A stretch of DNA of 11,643 bases, taken from assembly GCF_051961495.1 (NCBI RefSeq), contig NZ_JBQCDF010000234.1, positions 1-11,643 of the forward strand. Direction: 5' to 3'. The notes below the pieces were generated by a model, which ran no database searches, was not told where the DNA came from, and saw only the letters and a program-made list of their open reading frames with translations. A program made the position numbers and the translations under genes. Below are positions 1-6,216 of this stretch, in pieces. This stretch comes from Cytophaga sp051961495 (lineage in GTDB: Bacteria > Bacteroidota > Bacteroidia > Cytophagales > Cytophagaceae). Position 1 is the first letter of the stretch, and every line of letters begins with the position of its first letter.

Positions 1-1
1 C

Positions 2-82
2 AGAGCAACAGGTTACCCGGGCCCGGGAATTCTGCCTTCAGATGGGAGAGGATATTATGTGACGCTGCAGGTGAAGATATAA
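2..82 (+). CDS. C-terminal fragment of a probable TonB-dependent outer-membrane receptor (partial)
   Basis: An open frame runs in from the left edge and stops at TAA (80-82), leaving 26 residues. The tail has a GYPGPG turn, then DGRGYYVTLQVKI. A Pro/Gly-rich turn, then an Arg, then a final alternating aromatic/hydrophobic beta-strand at the very C-terminus is how TonB-dependent receptors and related beta-barrels end, usually with an aromatic last residue; here the last residue is Ile. If correct, the protein is an outer-membrane importer, with the visible part being its last barrel strand. Substrate cannot be told. The frame is followed at once by a heptad repeat block and then a strong hairpin terminator, which supports a real gene end. 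Only 26 residues are visible, so the family call is tentative. Confidence 0.5.
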   Translation, partial: RATGYPGPGILPSDGRGYYVTLQVKI

Positions 83-225
83 AGTACAGAGTACTGTGTC
101 TTTGTTAAATTTGAAAGTATCATATAAAAGAAGGCGGCATATATTTATGTCGCCTTCTTTTATATCATTCAATCTGTTTTTTGAAAGTACTAAGTATTCC
201 GTACTCTATACTCTGTACAGCTTAC
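81..225. repeat. Heptad-repeat intergenic element A (GTAC-type words, inverted arms)
   Basis: Left arm 81-100: the dinucleotide GT recurs at 84, 91 and 98, exactly 7 nt apart. Right arm 187-225: GTA, ATA or TTA recurs at 187, 194, 201, 208, 215 and 222, again at a strict 7-nt pitch. The arms are inverted relative to each other: the reverse complement of 81-96 matches 199-214 at 13 of 16 positions. The 83-nt centre holds the bidirectional terminator. The last heptad of the right arm includes the stop codon of the ABC exporter gene (222-224), so the element reaches into coding sequence. The pattern is read directly; the function is unknown. Confidence 0.7.
122..165. terminator. Bidirectional intrinsic terminator between receptor end (+) and ABC exporter (-)
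   Basis: Positions 122-136 and 151-165 form a perfect 15-bp inverted repeat with a GAAGGCG core. Four more pairs (one of them G-T) can extend it inward around a 6-nt loop. A-rich sequence flanks one side and T-rich sequence the other, so a U tract follows the stem in both directions. It lies between two convergent genes, as expected for a shared terminator. Confidence 0.85.
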
Positions 226-1994
226 TCTTTCGCTGCCGCATATTGCAGTGCGCTCAGCTGGCTGTACATGCCGTTTTGATTCAGCAGTTCTTCGTGCGAA
301 CCCGATTCTTTAATTTCACCTTTGTCTAAGACAAAAATCGTATCCACGTGTTGGATCGTCGATAAGCGGTGTGCAATGATAATAGAGGTTCTGCCCTCCA
401 TGATTTTTGCTGTAGCTTCCTGTATCAATGCTTCTGTTTCTGAATCGATCGAAGAAGTAGCTTCATCCAGAATCAGAATCTTCGGATTATATACCATTAC
501 ACGTATGAAGGAAATGATTTGTCTCTGTCCCGCCGATAGGGTACTTCCGCGCTCCATCACTTCATAATCCAGGCCGCCGGGTAAACGGTCAATGAAACGT
601 TCTGCACCAACCATGCGGATCGCTTGCCAGATCTGTCCTTCTGTAATATCAGGATTGTATAACGTGATATTGTTGCGGATACTTCCCGAAAACAAAAAAA
701 CATCCTGTAATACTAAACCAATCTGTAAACGCAGTTCGTGCAAATCATATTCACGGATATCCGTACCATCAATACGTATAGAGCCCTGTTCAATATCGTA
801 GAAACGGTTCAGCAGATTGATGATAGAGGATTTGCCTGCACCGGTAGAGCCTACAAAAGCAATGCTGCCACCTTGGGGTACATGGAAATTAATATTTTTT
901 AAAACAGGTTGATTTTCGATGTAGCTGAAATAAACATGCTCAAACCGCACATCTCCTTTAATGGCAGGCAATGGTTTTGAACCCAGCGACTGGATAGGCG
1001 ATTCATCATCCAGCAGCTTCAGGATACGGTCCGAGCTTACTACAGACAACTGTAATGTGTTGAAACGGTCAGCAATCATGCGGATCGGGCGGAAGAACAT
1101 GGAGATATACATGATAAATGAAACCAGCGTTCCGAATGAACTTGTTTCACCCAATACTAATTTTGATCCGAACCAGATCAATAACACCAAGCCCAGTGAG
1201 CCGATAAATTCTGCAATAGGAAAATAAACCGAATATGCATTTACAGATTTCAGGTTTGAATCCCGGTGTTGTGCGTTGATGGCTTTGAATTTGGTATACT
1301 CGCGGTGCTCGCTGTTGAAGATCTGTACAATACTCATGCCTGTAATGTGTTCCTGCACAAATGTATTCAGGTTGGAAACCGCAATACGCACATGATTGAA
1401 TGAATCTTTAATGCGTTCTTTAAATATGTAGGTGCTGAATAGCAGTATTGGCAGCGGACATAAGCAGATCAGCGTTAAGCGCCAGTCAATATAAAGCATA
1501 AAACCAAAGATAAAGATCAGCTGCAGGAAATCACCGAGAATGCCGGCTAATCCATCAGACGTGAAGTTGGAGAGCGTTTCCACATCTGAAATGTTACGTG
1601 TTACCAAACGCCCGATGGGTGTTTTATCAAAAAAACTCAAACGAAATTTCAGCAGATGCTTGAACAGCTTCATGCGGATATCGCGGATGATGGTTTGTCC
1701 CAGCTTGCCTGCTAAATACGTATCATAATACTGCATAAAGGATTGCGCAACCAGCACAACAACCATCAGGCCAATCATCAGATATAATCCATTCAGGTCT
1801 TTGTTTGCTATCTTTTCATCAATAGCTATTTTAACCAGGTATGGTTTTACGGAAGCAAGTACGGCGCCCAATAGGGTCAAAAAAACCTGCGTATAAAATA
1901 AGTGCTTGTACGGTTTAACAAATTGAAATAATCTGCTTAAGATTTTTATGTCAAATAAATTGCCGCTTACAGCACCACTTTCTTCTTTTTGCAC
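222..1994 (-). CDS. ABC exporter, MsbA/multidrug type (fused TMD-NBD half transporter)
   Basis: A 590-residue half transporter, the usual length for bacterial type IV exporters that work as homo- or heterodimers in the inner membrane, moving lipids, drugs or peptides outward with ATP. Six membrane segments lie roughly at residues 33-50, 71-90, 150-168, 171-190, 257-276 and 284-300. The nucleotide-binding domain (about 345-585) is complete: Walker A GSTGAGKSS (382-390), Q-loop Gln430, signature LSAGQ (486-490; Ala instead of the commoner Gly), Walker B ILILDE (506-511) with catalytic Glu511, SSID D-loop, and H-loop His542. The start codon is GTG (1992-1994), with an AAAGGA-like stretch upstream on the minus strand; the next internal Met is too late (about residue 73) to spare the first membrane segment. 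It lies 30 nt downstream of the small membrane-protein gene on the same strand, so the two are probably co-transcribed. The substrate cannot be deduced. Confidence 0.93.
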   Translation of the reverse strand: MQKEESGAVSGNLFDIKILSRLFQFVKPYKHLFYTQVFLTLLGAVLASVKPYLVKIAIDEKIANKDLNGLYLMIGLMVVVLVAQSFMQYYDTYLAGKLGQTIIRDIRMKLFKHLLKFRLSFFDKTPIGRLVTRNISDVETLSNFTSDGLAGILGDFLQLIFIFGFMLYIDWRLTLICLCPLPILLFSTYIFKERIKDSFNHVRIAVSNLNTFVQEHITGMSIVQIFNSEHREYTKFKAINAQHRDSNLKSVNAYSVYFPIAEFIGSLGLVLLIWFGSKLVLGETSSFGTLVSFIMYISMFFRPIRMIADRFNTLQLSVVSSDRILKLLDDESPIQSLGSKPLPAIKGDVRFEHVYFSYIENQPVLKNINFHVPQGGSIAFVGSTGAGKSSIINLLNRFYDIEQGSIRIDGTDIREYDLHELRLQIGLVLQDVFLFSGSIRNNITLYNPDITEGQIWQAIRMVGAERFIDRLPGGLDYEVMERGSTLSAGQRQIISFIRVMVYNPKILILDEATSSIDSETEALIQEATAKIMEGRTSIIIAHRLSTIQHVDTIFVLDKGEIKESGSHEELLNQNGMYSQLSALQYAAAKE

Positions 1995-2024
1995 AATGTA
2001 TAATGTTTCCTTTGTAACGTATTC

Positions 2025-2564
2025 TTATTTGGAAGAAGTTCCCCCGGACTGTTTTTTTATGTCAATTTTGTATAAAAGAATGTGCAGGCCAATGCCCATC
2101 AACATTCCGATAATACCGCCGATATAACCGAAGTTATTGATTCTTTCAACTCTCTGGAAAGCAATCGGGTCTAGAATATTTGTCGGCAGCGTTTTATGGA
2201 TAGCCTCCATTTCACCGGCTACAGGCATATATACGGCAGCCATGGAAAAAGCGAATGAGCAAAAGAAAGTCAGCAGATAGGTATAGAACGTATAAAACAT
2301 CAGCTTTTTATCATTGTGGTGAATCCGTCCTACGACCGTCAGGATGATACCAAAAGGAATACCGGTTTTCCATGCATTCAGAATTCCGATCATGCCGGCT
2401 TTGGCTCTTGGATGCCAGGTATGGGGCATGTCATAATCCTTAAATCTGAATTTGGTGAAGAATTCTTCAGAAATGGAAAACGTGATCTGGTCATGTATGA
2501 AGCCATATAAACTTGCCAGCATGGGGGCAAGGATAAGTAAGGCAATGAAAATGAATGTCCGCAT
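2025..2564 (-). CDS. Small four-helix membrane protein of unknown function
   Basis: 179 residues, ATG start. Hydrophobic segments lie roughly at residues 3-22 (signal-anchor-like), 67-80, 90-112 and 145-166; the C-terminus is Lys/Ser-rich and probably cytoplasmic. Between the first two helices is a periplasmic-looking stretch beginning LYGFIHDQITFSISEEFFTKF, which resembles, from memory, uncharacterised Bacteroidota proteins with a 'GxxHDQxxxxxSxEyftkF' pattern. No enzymatic motif is visible. The gene precedes the ABC exporter by 30 nt on the same strand and probably shares its promoter, which would lie in the 112-bp divergent gap with the permease. Co-transcription might mean a link to export or envelope function, but that is inference. 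I am confident in the gene, not in any function. Confidence 0.85.
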   Translation of the reverse strand: MRTFIFIALLILAPMLASLYGFIHDQITFSISEEFFTKFRFKDYDMPHTWHPRAKAGMIGILNAWKTGIPFGIILTVVGRIHHNDKKLMFYTFYTYLLTFFCSFAFSMAAVYMPVAGEMEAIHKTLPTNILDPIAFQRVERINNFGYIGGIIGMLMGIGLHILLYKIDIKKQSGGTSSK

Positions 2565-2582
2565 GTGTCGATTCGGTATAAA

Positions 2583-2603
2583 GAGCTTATCGGTTATAAG
2601 CTC
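2583..2603. promoter_or_regulatory. 8-bp inverted repeat in a divergent intergenic region (possible operator)
   Basis: GAGCTTAT (2583-2590) and ATAAGCTC (2596-2603) are perfect inverted repeats around a 5-nt spacer. The site is in the 112-bp gap between the divergent membrane-protein/ABC unit (-) and the TSUP permease (+), where a regulator could act on both. No T tract follows, so it is not a terminator. The minus strand also carries TATCTTTA (2617-2610), one mismatch from the Bacteroidota -7 consensus TAnnTTTG, but the spacing to the nearest TTTG (24 nt) is poor. I see no convincing plus-strand promoter here. Confidence 0.3.
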
Positions 2604-2676
2604 CGAAGTTAAAGATACTAAAAACTTATAAAGAAAAATCCCAAATCTTTTCAGAATTGGGTTAGAGATTTATGGC

Positions 2677-3708
2677 ATGATATTACCAGGAGCTATATTA
2701 TTCATTTGTTCGGTACTTGCTTTTGCCTTGAGCGCAGTTTGTGGCGGCGGAGCCAGTTTTATATTAATTCCTTTATTGGGATGGATACTTCCCGGCGCAC
2801 AGGTTCCTGCAGCATTGTCCATAGGTACAGCTGCAAGTTCTGTTTCACGGATTGCTGTTTTTTTCAAAAATATCCGCTGGAGCGTAGTGGTTTGGTTTGT
2901 TCCGTCCGCGATACCCGCGGTGTGGGCCGGCGCCTGGTTACTCAGTTATGTGAATCCTATTTACCTGGAATTGATCCTGGGGATGTTTTTATTGTCGAAT
3001 CTGATGCTGCTTTTAAAACCAGCAAAAAAAAATCCGGCGGAAAAAGATATGTCTGTAGTTATATTACCTTTTATCGGATTTGCAGCAGGTTTTGTATCAG
3101 GATTAACGGGTGCTGTAGGCCTATTGTTCAATCGTTTTTATTTGCGATACGGATTAACTAAAGATGAAATTATTGCTACACGCGCTGCAAACGAATTGCT
3201 GCTGCACCTGGTCAAACTTTGTTTGTACGTGTCTTTCGGATTGTTAACCATGCACGTAGTAGGTTACGGCTTGCTTATAGCCATTGCGGCTGTAGTCTCT
3301 GCCTTTCTGGTAAAGCGGATATTGCCTTATATCAGCGAAAGTGATTTTCAAAAAATCGGATATACGGCAATGGTTCTTTCGGGCCTATTCATGTTTGTAA
3401 ATGCATCGAACAATATTGTAAGCCAGGATCATTTACATGTTTCGTATGTGGCTGCTGAAGACGGAATTGAAACGAAGATGCAATGGCGGCAGCGTACATT
3501 TCAGATTGATATTGAATATGATGACGGAGCACTGGAAATTGAATATCCGATTCTGCGCGAAGATCTGCCGGCGGATCAACAATTACGTGTGAATGAGCTG
3601 GCGCAAGGGGCAGACAATGTGTTGCTGGAAGAAGTATACGGTGTAAACAAACATTATTACGAAGTATATGTATACAAGGCAGGAGAGCTTATTAAATATG
3701 ATATTTAA
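2677..3708 (+). CDS. TSUP/TauE-SafE family permease with a C-terminal soluble tail
   Basis: 343 residues. Residues 1-243 look like a sulfite-exporter TauE/SafE family (TSUP) membrane protein: two similar halves, each opening with a Gly-rich helix (SAVCGGGASFILIPLL near 19-34; GFAAGFVSGLTGAVG near 134-148), and about eight membrane segments ending at VLSGLFMFV. TSUP proteins are transporters, mostly of sulfur-containing or organic anions; the substrate here is unknown. The last 100 residues (244-343) are hydrophilic, rich in Tyr, Glu and Asp, and end in YYEVYVYKAGELIKYDI. Most TSUP proteins are about 240-270 residues, so this tail is an addition; its strand pattern is loosely like PepSY-like domains. 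ATG 2677 is taken as the start; the ATG at 2672 reads into a stop after two codons. It is divergent from the membrane-protein/ABC unit and convergent with the aminopeptidase. Confidence 0.88.
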   Translation: MILPGAILFICSVLAFALSAVCGGGASFILIPLLGWILPGAQVPAALSIGTAASSVSRIAVFFKNIRWSVVVWFVPSAIPAVWAGAWLLSYVNPIYLELILGMFLLSNLMLLLKPAKKNPAEKDMSVVILPFIGFAAGFVSGLTGAVGLLFNRFYLRYGLTKDEIIATRAANELLLHLVKLCLYVSFGLLTMHVVGYGLLIAIAAVVSAFLVKRILPYISESDFQKIGYTAMVLSGLFMFVNASNNIVSQDHLHVSYVAAEDGIETKMQWRQRTFQIDIEYDDGALEIEYPILREDLPADQQLRVNELAQGADNVLLEEVYGVNKHYYEVYVYKAGELIKYDI

Positions 3709-3750
3709 GAAATGCTCCAGGGGGGCAAACTCTTGGGAGGTTCATTAAGA

Positions 3751-3822
3751 AGAATAATGAAATAATAAAAAAAGTCTCTCCGGAAATTTCCGGAGAGACT
3801 TTTTTTATTATTTCATTATTCT
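3751..3822. terminator. Perfect 72-nt palindrome serving as bidirectional terminator
   Basis: Positions 3751-3786 and 3787-3822 are exact reverse complements, 36 bp each with no spacer. The GC-rich core is GTCTCTCCGG (3774-3783), flanked by A7 (3767-3773) and T7 (3800-3806), so it forms a classical terminator in both directions between the convergent permease (+) and aminopeptidase (-). The repeat is much longer than termination needs: its right end (3808-3822) is the last four codons plus stop of the aminopeptidase gene, and the left arm carries an inverted copy of that coding sequence. Confidence 0.92.
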
Positions 3823-4887
3823 GAAATCATGACCAGCAGGTAGCTGCACCAGGAATTCATAGATCATCTGGATCACTTGTTCAACATCTGTCTTGCTTAC
3901 CATTTCAACGGTCGTATGCATGTACTTCAATGGTAAAGAAATCAATGCGGAAGCCACACCGCTGTTTGAATAAGCGAAAGCATCTGTATCTGTTCCGGTA
4001 GCGCGGCTTGCAGAAGCGCGCTGGAATGGAATCTCTTTGCGTTGCGCTGTGTCAATGATCATGCGCAGCAGGTTATTCTGTACCGCTGGCCCGTAGGTTA
4101 ACACAGGGCCTTTGCCGCATGATAAATCACCGCTTGTAATTTTATTATACATCGGTGATTGTGTATCATGACATACATCGGTGATCACAGCTACATCCGG
4201 TTTGATTCTGTGTGCGATCATTTCCGCGCCACGCAGACCAATTTCTTCCTGTACCGCATTCACAATGTATAAACCAAACGGAAGCTGGTTGTTATTTTGT
4301 CTCAGCAAACGTGCCACCTCTGCAATCATAAAGCCGCCGATACGGTTATCCAGCGCACGCCCGCAGTAATAGCGGTCGTTCAGGATTGTAAACTCATCTT
4401 CAAACGTAATCACCGAACCCACATGTACACCTTTTGCTTCCACTTCTTCTTTTGAAGAACAGCCAAGGTCAATGAAAATATTTTTTAAGGTCGGAGGCTT
4501 ATCGTTTTCTTCATCACGTACGTGAATGGCAGGCCAGCCGAATACACCTTTTACAATACCTTTATCTGTATGAATGTTTACGCGTTTGGATGGAGCAATC
4601 ATCGTATCAGAGCCTCCGTTGCGGCGCACATAGATGTAACCTTCTTTTGTAATGTAATTGACAAACCAGGAAATCTCATCAGCATGTGCTTCAATCACAA
4701 CTTTGTACGGTGCATCCGGATTGATCACACCCACTACAGTTCCGTAAGTATCCGTAAAATATGTGTCAATATACGGACGGATATAATCCAGCCAGATCTG
4801 CTGGCCAGAAGATTCAAAACCTGTTGGCGCAGCGTTGTTTAAATATTTATGTAAAAATTGTTCCCCTGAATCGTTAATAATACCCAT
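3808..4887 (-). CDS. M42 family metallo-aminopeptidase (glutamyl aminopeptidase / CelM-like)
   Basis: 359 residues, the normal size for peptidase family M42, cytosolic dinuclear-zinc (or cobalt) aminopeptidases that form large tetrahedral complexes and trim peptides. The expected ligands are in order: His68 in EAHADE with Asp70; bridging Asp180 in GRALDNR; Glu214 (general base) and Glu215 in VQEEIGLRGA; Asp237 in ITDVCHD; His324 in MHTTVE. No signal peptide is present, so it is cytoplasmic. Some relatives are labelled endoglucanase CelM; that name is historical and the residues here speak for a peptidase. It starts at ATG 4887 and ends inside the 72-nt palindrome. It is divergent from the Ppx/GppA gene with 247 bp between them. 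I found no clear -7/-33 promoter pair for it. Confidence 0.94.
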   Translation of the reverse strand: MGIINDSGEQFLHKYLNNAAPTGFESSGQQIWLDYIRPYIDTYFTDTYGTVVGVINPDAPYKVVIEAHADEISWFVNYITKEGYIYVRRNGGSDTMIAPSKRVNIHTDKGIVKGVFGWPAIHVRDEENDKPPTLKNIFIDLGCSSKEEVEAKGVHVGSVITFEDEFTILNDRYYCGRALDNRIGGFMIAEVARLLRQNNNQLPFGLYIVNAVQEEIGLRGAEMIAHRIKPDVAVITDVCHDTQSPMYNKITSGDLSCGKGPVLTYGPAVQNNLLRMIIDTAQRKEIPFQRASASRATGTDTDAFAYSNSGVASALISLPLKYMHTTVEMVSKTDVEQVIQMIYEFLVQLPAGHDFRIMK

Positions 4888-5125
4888 GTGTATGTAATGA
4901 TTTTAGTTGTTGGAACGAATATACATAGCCCGGAGCTAAAAATGCTATTTTCCGGTAAAAACTAACAGGTTTTGATTTTTTAATACGGCTATAATTTATT
5001 GTTTTGCAGCTGTTTGTAATTATTTTAGCCTGGCTCGAAAAAATAAAATACACTTTTATAGATTCGGTCCGGTAATTTCCGTTAGAAGATAGAGGGAATC
5101 TTCTCAATGTTTTTTAAGATTTAAC

Positions 5126-5129
5126 AGGA
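5126..5129 (+). promoter_or_regulatory. Ribosome binding site of the Ppx/GppA gene
   Basis: AGGA, followed by AA, lies 5 nt before ATG 5135. It is one of the few recognisable Shine-Dalgarno-like sites in this window and supports that start. The rest of the 247-bp gap (4888-5134) is AT-rich; I see no heptad repeats, no convincing gene and no clear promoter in it. Confidence 0.5.
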
Positions 5130-5134
5130 AATAT

Positions 5135-6079
5135 ATGTCACAACGCATTGGAGTTATAGATATGGGAACAAATACGTTCCATTTGCTTATAACAGATATT
5201 GTAGATGATAAACCAACGGTACTGGTGAATGAAAAATCATCGGTCGGTTTGGGGAAAGGCGGTATTACAAAAGGCTTCATTACGGAAGAAGCCATGCAGC
5301 GGGCATTGAAGACACTACGCAGTTTCAGGAAAATACTGGATGCACATGAGGTATTGCATGTGATTGCGACCGGTACCAGTGCGGTAAGGTCGGCAAGTAA
5401 TAAGGAAGAGCTCATCAGCCGAATAAAAAAAGAAGTGAATATTGATGTTGAAGTGATTGATGGTGTGCGTGAAGCAGAGTTGATCTTCAGGGGCGTGCAG
5501 CAGGCAGTTGCATTGAATGAAAAGCCAGCCCTGGCCATGGATATTGGCGGCGGAAGTGTGGAATTTATTATTGGTAATAAGGATGGTATTTTGTGGAAGC
5601 AAAGCTTTGAGATCGGTGGACAACGTTTGATCGATCGCTTTCATTTGCATGATCCGATGCGGGAAGATGACCGGATGATGATGCACCGGTTTTTTTCTGA
5701 AGTGCTGCAGCCATTAGGGGAGGCGGTAAAAAAATGGAAACCTGTACAACTGATCGGTTGTTCAGGTACCTTTGATACGCTTGCGGAAATGAATATTCAA
5801 TACCATAGGGAAAAAATTGTACTTGAAAAGCAAACGAATTATTTATTATCGCTGGCAGATTTCAAACGCTTGCATAAGCAGCTGGTAGCAAGTACCCGTG
5901 CAGAGCGGCTGGCTATTCCGGGAATGATTGAATTGCGCGCGGACATGGTTGTAGTAGCAATTTGTCTGATCGAAGAAGTATTGAAATTTGTTTGCAGTAA
6001 TACCATTATGGTTTCAACTTATTCGTTGAAAGAAGGTGTGCTATATACCATGCTGGACGGCGAAAAGGTGGGGAGTTGA
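5135..6079 (+). CDS. Short Ppx/GppA family phosphatase (exopolyphosphatase / pppGpp phosphatase type)
   Basis: 314 residues, the length of short family members that contain only the two actin-like ASKHA lobes and lack the C-terminal HD-like domain of long Ppx/GppA. Motifs seen: phosphate-1 loop GVIDMGTNTFHLL (6-18, Asp9); ATGTSAVRSASN (78-89); DGVREAELIFRG (109-120), where the catalytic Glu is expected at 113 or 115; phosphate-2 loop MDIGGGSVE (135-143); GCSGTFDTLAE (208-218); and the C-terminal STYSLKEGVL signature (294-303). Such enzymes release phosphate from polyphosphate and/or the 5'-phosphate of pppGpp in the cytoplasm; which one cannot be told from sequence. It is a single gene, divergent from the aminopeptidase and convergent with the DUF4139 gene, and followed by a heptad block and a terminator. 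Confidence 0.93.
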   Translation: MSQRIGVIDMGTNTFHLLITDIVDDKPTVLVNEKSSVGLGKGGITKGFITEEAMQRALKTLRSFRKILDAHEVLHVIATGTSAVRSASNKEELISRIKKEVNIDVEVIDGVREAELIFRGVQQAVALNEKPALAMDIGGGSVEFIIGNKDGILWKQSFEIGGQRLIDRFHLHDPMREDDRMMMHRFFSEVLQPLGEAVKKWKPVQLIGCSGTFDTLAEMNIQYHREKIVLEKQTNYLLSLADFKRLHKQLVASTRAERLAIPGMIELRADMVVVAICLIEEVLKFVCSNTIMVSTYSLKEGVLYTMLDGEKVGS

Positions 6080-6080
6080 T

Positions 6081-6122
6081 AATTATGAACTCTGAATTAT
6101 AAATTATGAATTCGAAAAATGA
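6081..6122. repeat. Heptad-repeat block E (AATTATG-type words, single arm)
   Basis: Immediately after the Ppx/GppA stop, AAT or AAC recurs at 6081, 6088, 6095, 6102 and 6109, a strict 7-nt pitch; typical units are AATTATG (6081 and 6102) and AATTATA (6095). A sixth unit at 6116 is degenerate. I see no matching inverted arm before the terminator at 6181, so this may be a half element. Confidence 0.6.
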
Positions 6123-6180
6123 AAACTTCTATGAGCTTGATTCTACCGAAGGAATAGAACTTCATTACAAAATGAGTTAG

Positions 6181-6212
6181 AAAAAGAGCGTCCCGATCGA
6201 GACGCTCTTTTT
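6181..6212. terminator. Bidirectional intrinsic terminator between Ppx/GppA (+) and DUF4139 gene (-)
   Basis: AAAAAGAGCGTC (6181-6192) and GACGCTCTTTTT (6201-6212) are a perfect 12-bp stem around the 8-nt loop CCGATCGA. A T-rich tract follows on the plus strand and the A tract gives the same on the minus strand. It ends 5 nt before the DUF4139 stop codon (6217-6219). Confidence 0.92.
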
Positions 6213-6216
6213 ATTT

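Noticed and set aside
3808..4887. Annotation as a cellulase (endoglucanase CelM), tempting in a Cytophaga-like genome
   Set aside because: All M42 peptidase metal ligands and the catalytic Glu are present, there is no signal peptide and no glycoside hydrolase motif.
4874..5107. 77-codon minus-strand frame between the aminopeptidase and Ppx/GppA genes
   Set aside because: It overlaps the aminopeptidase start, its composition is unlike a protein (low-complexity translation of AT-rich DNA) and no homologous motif is visible.
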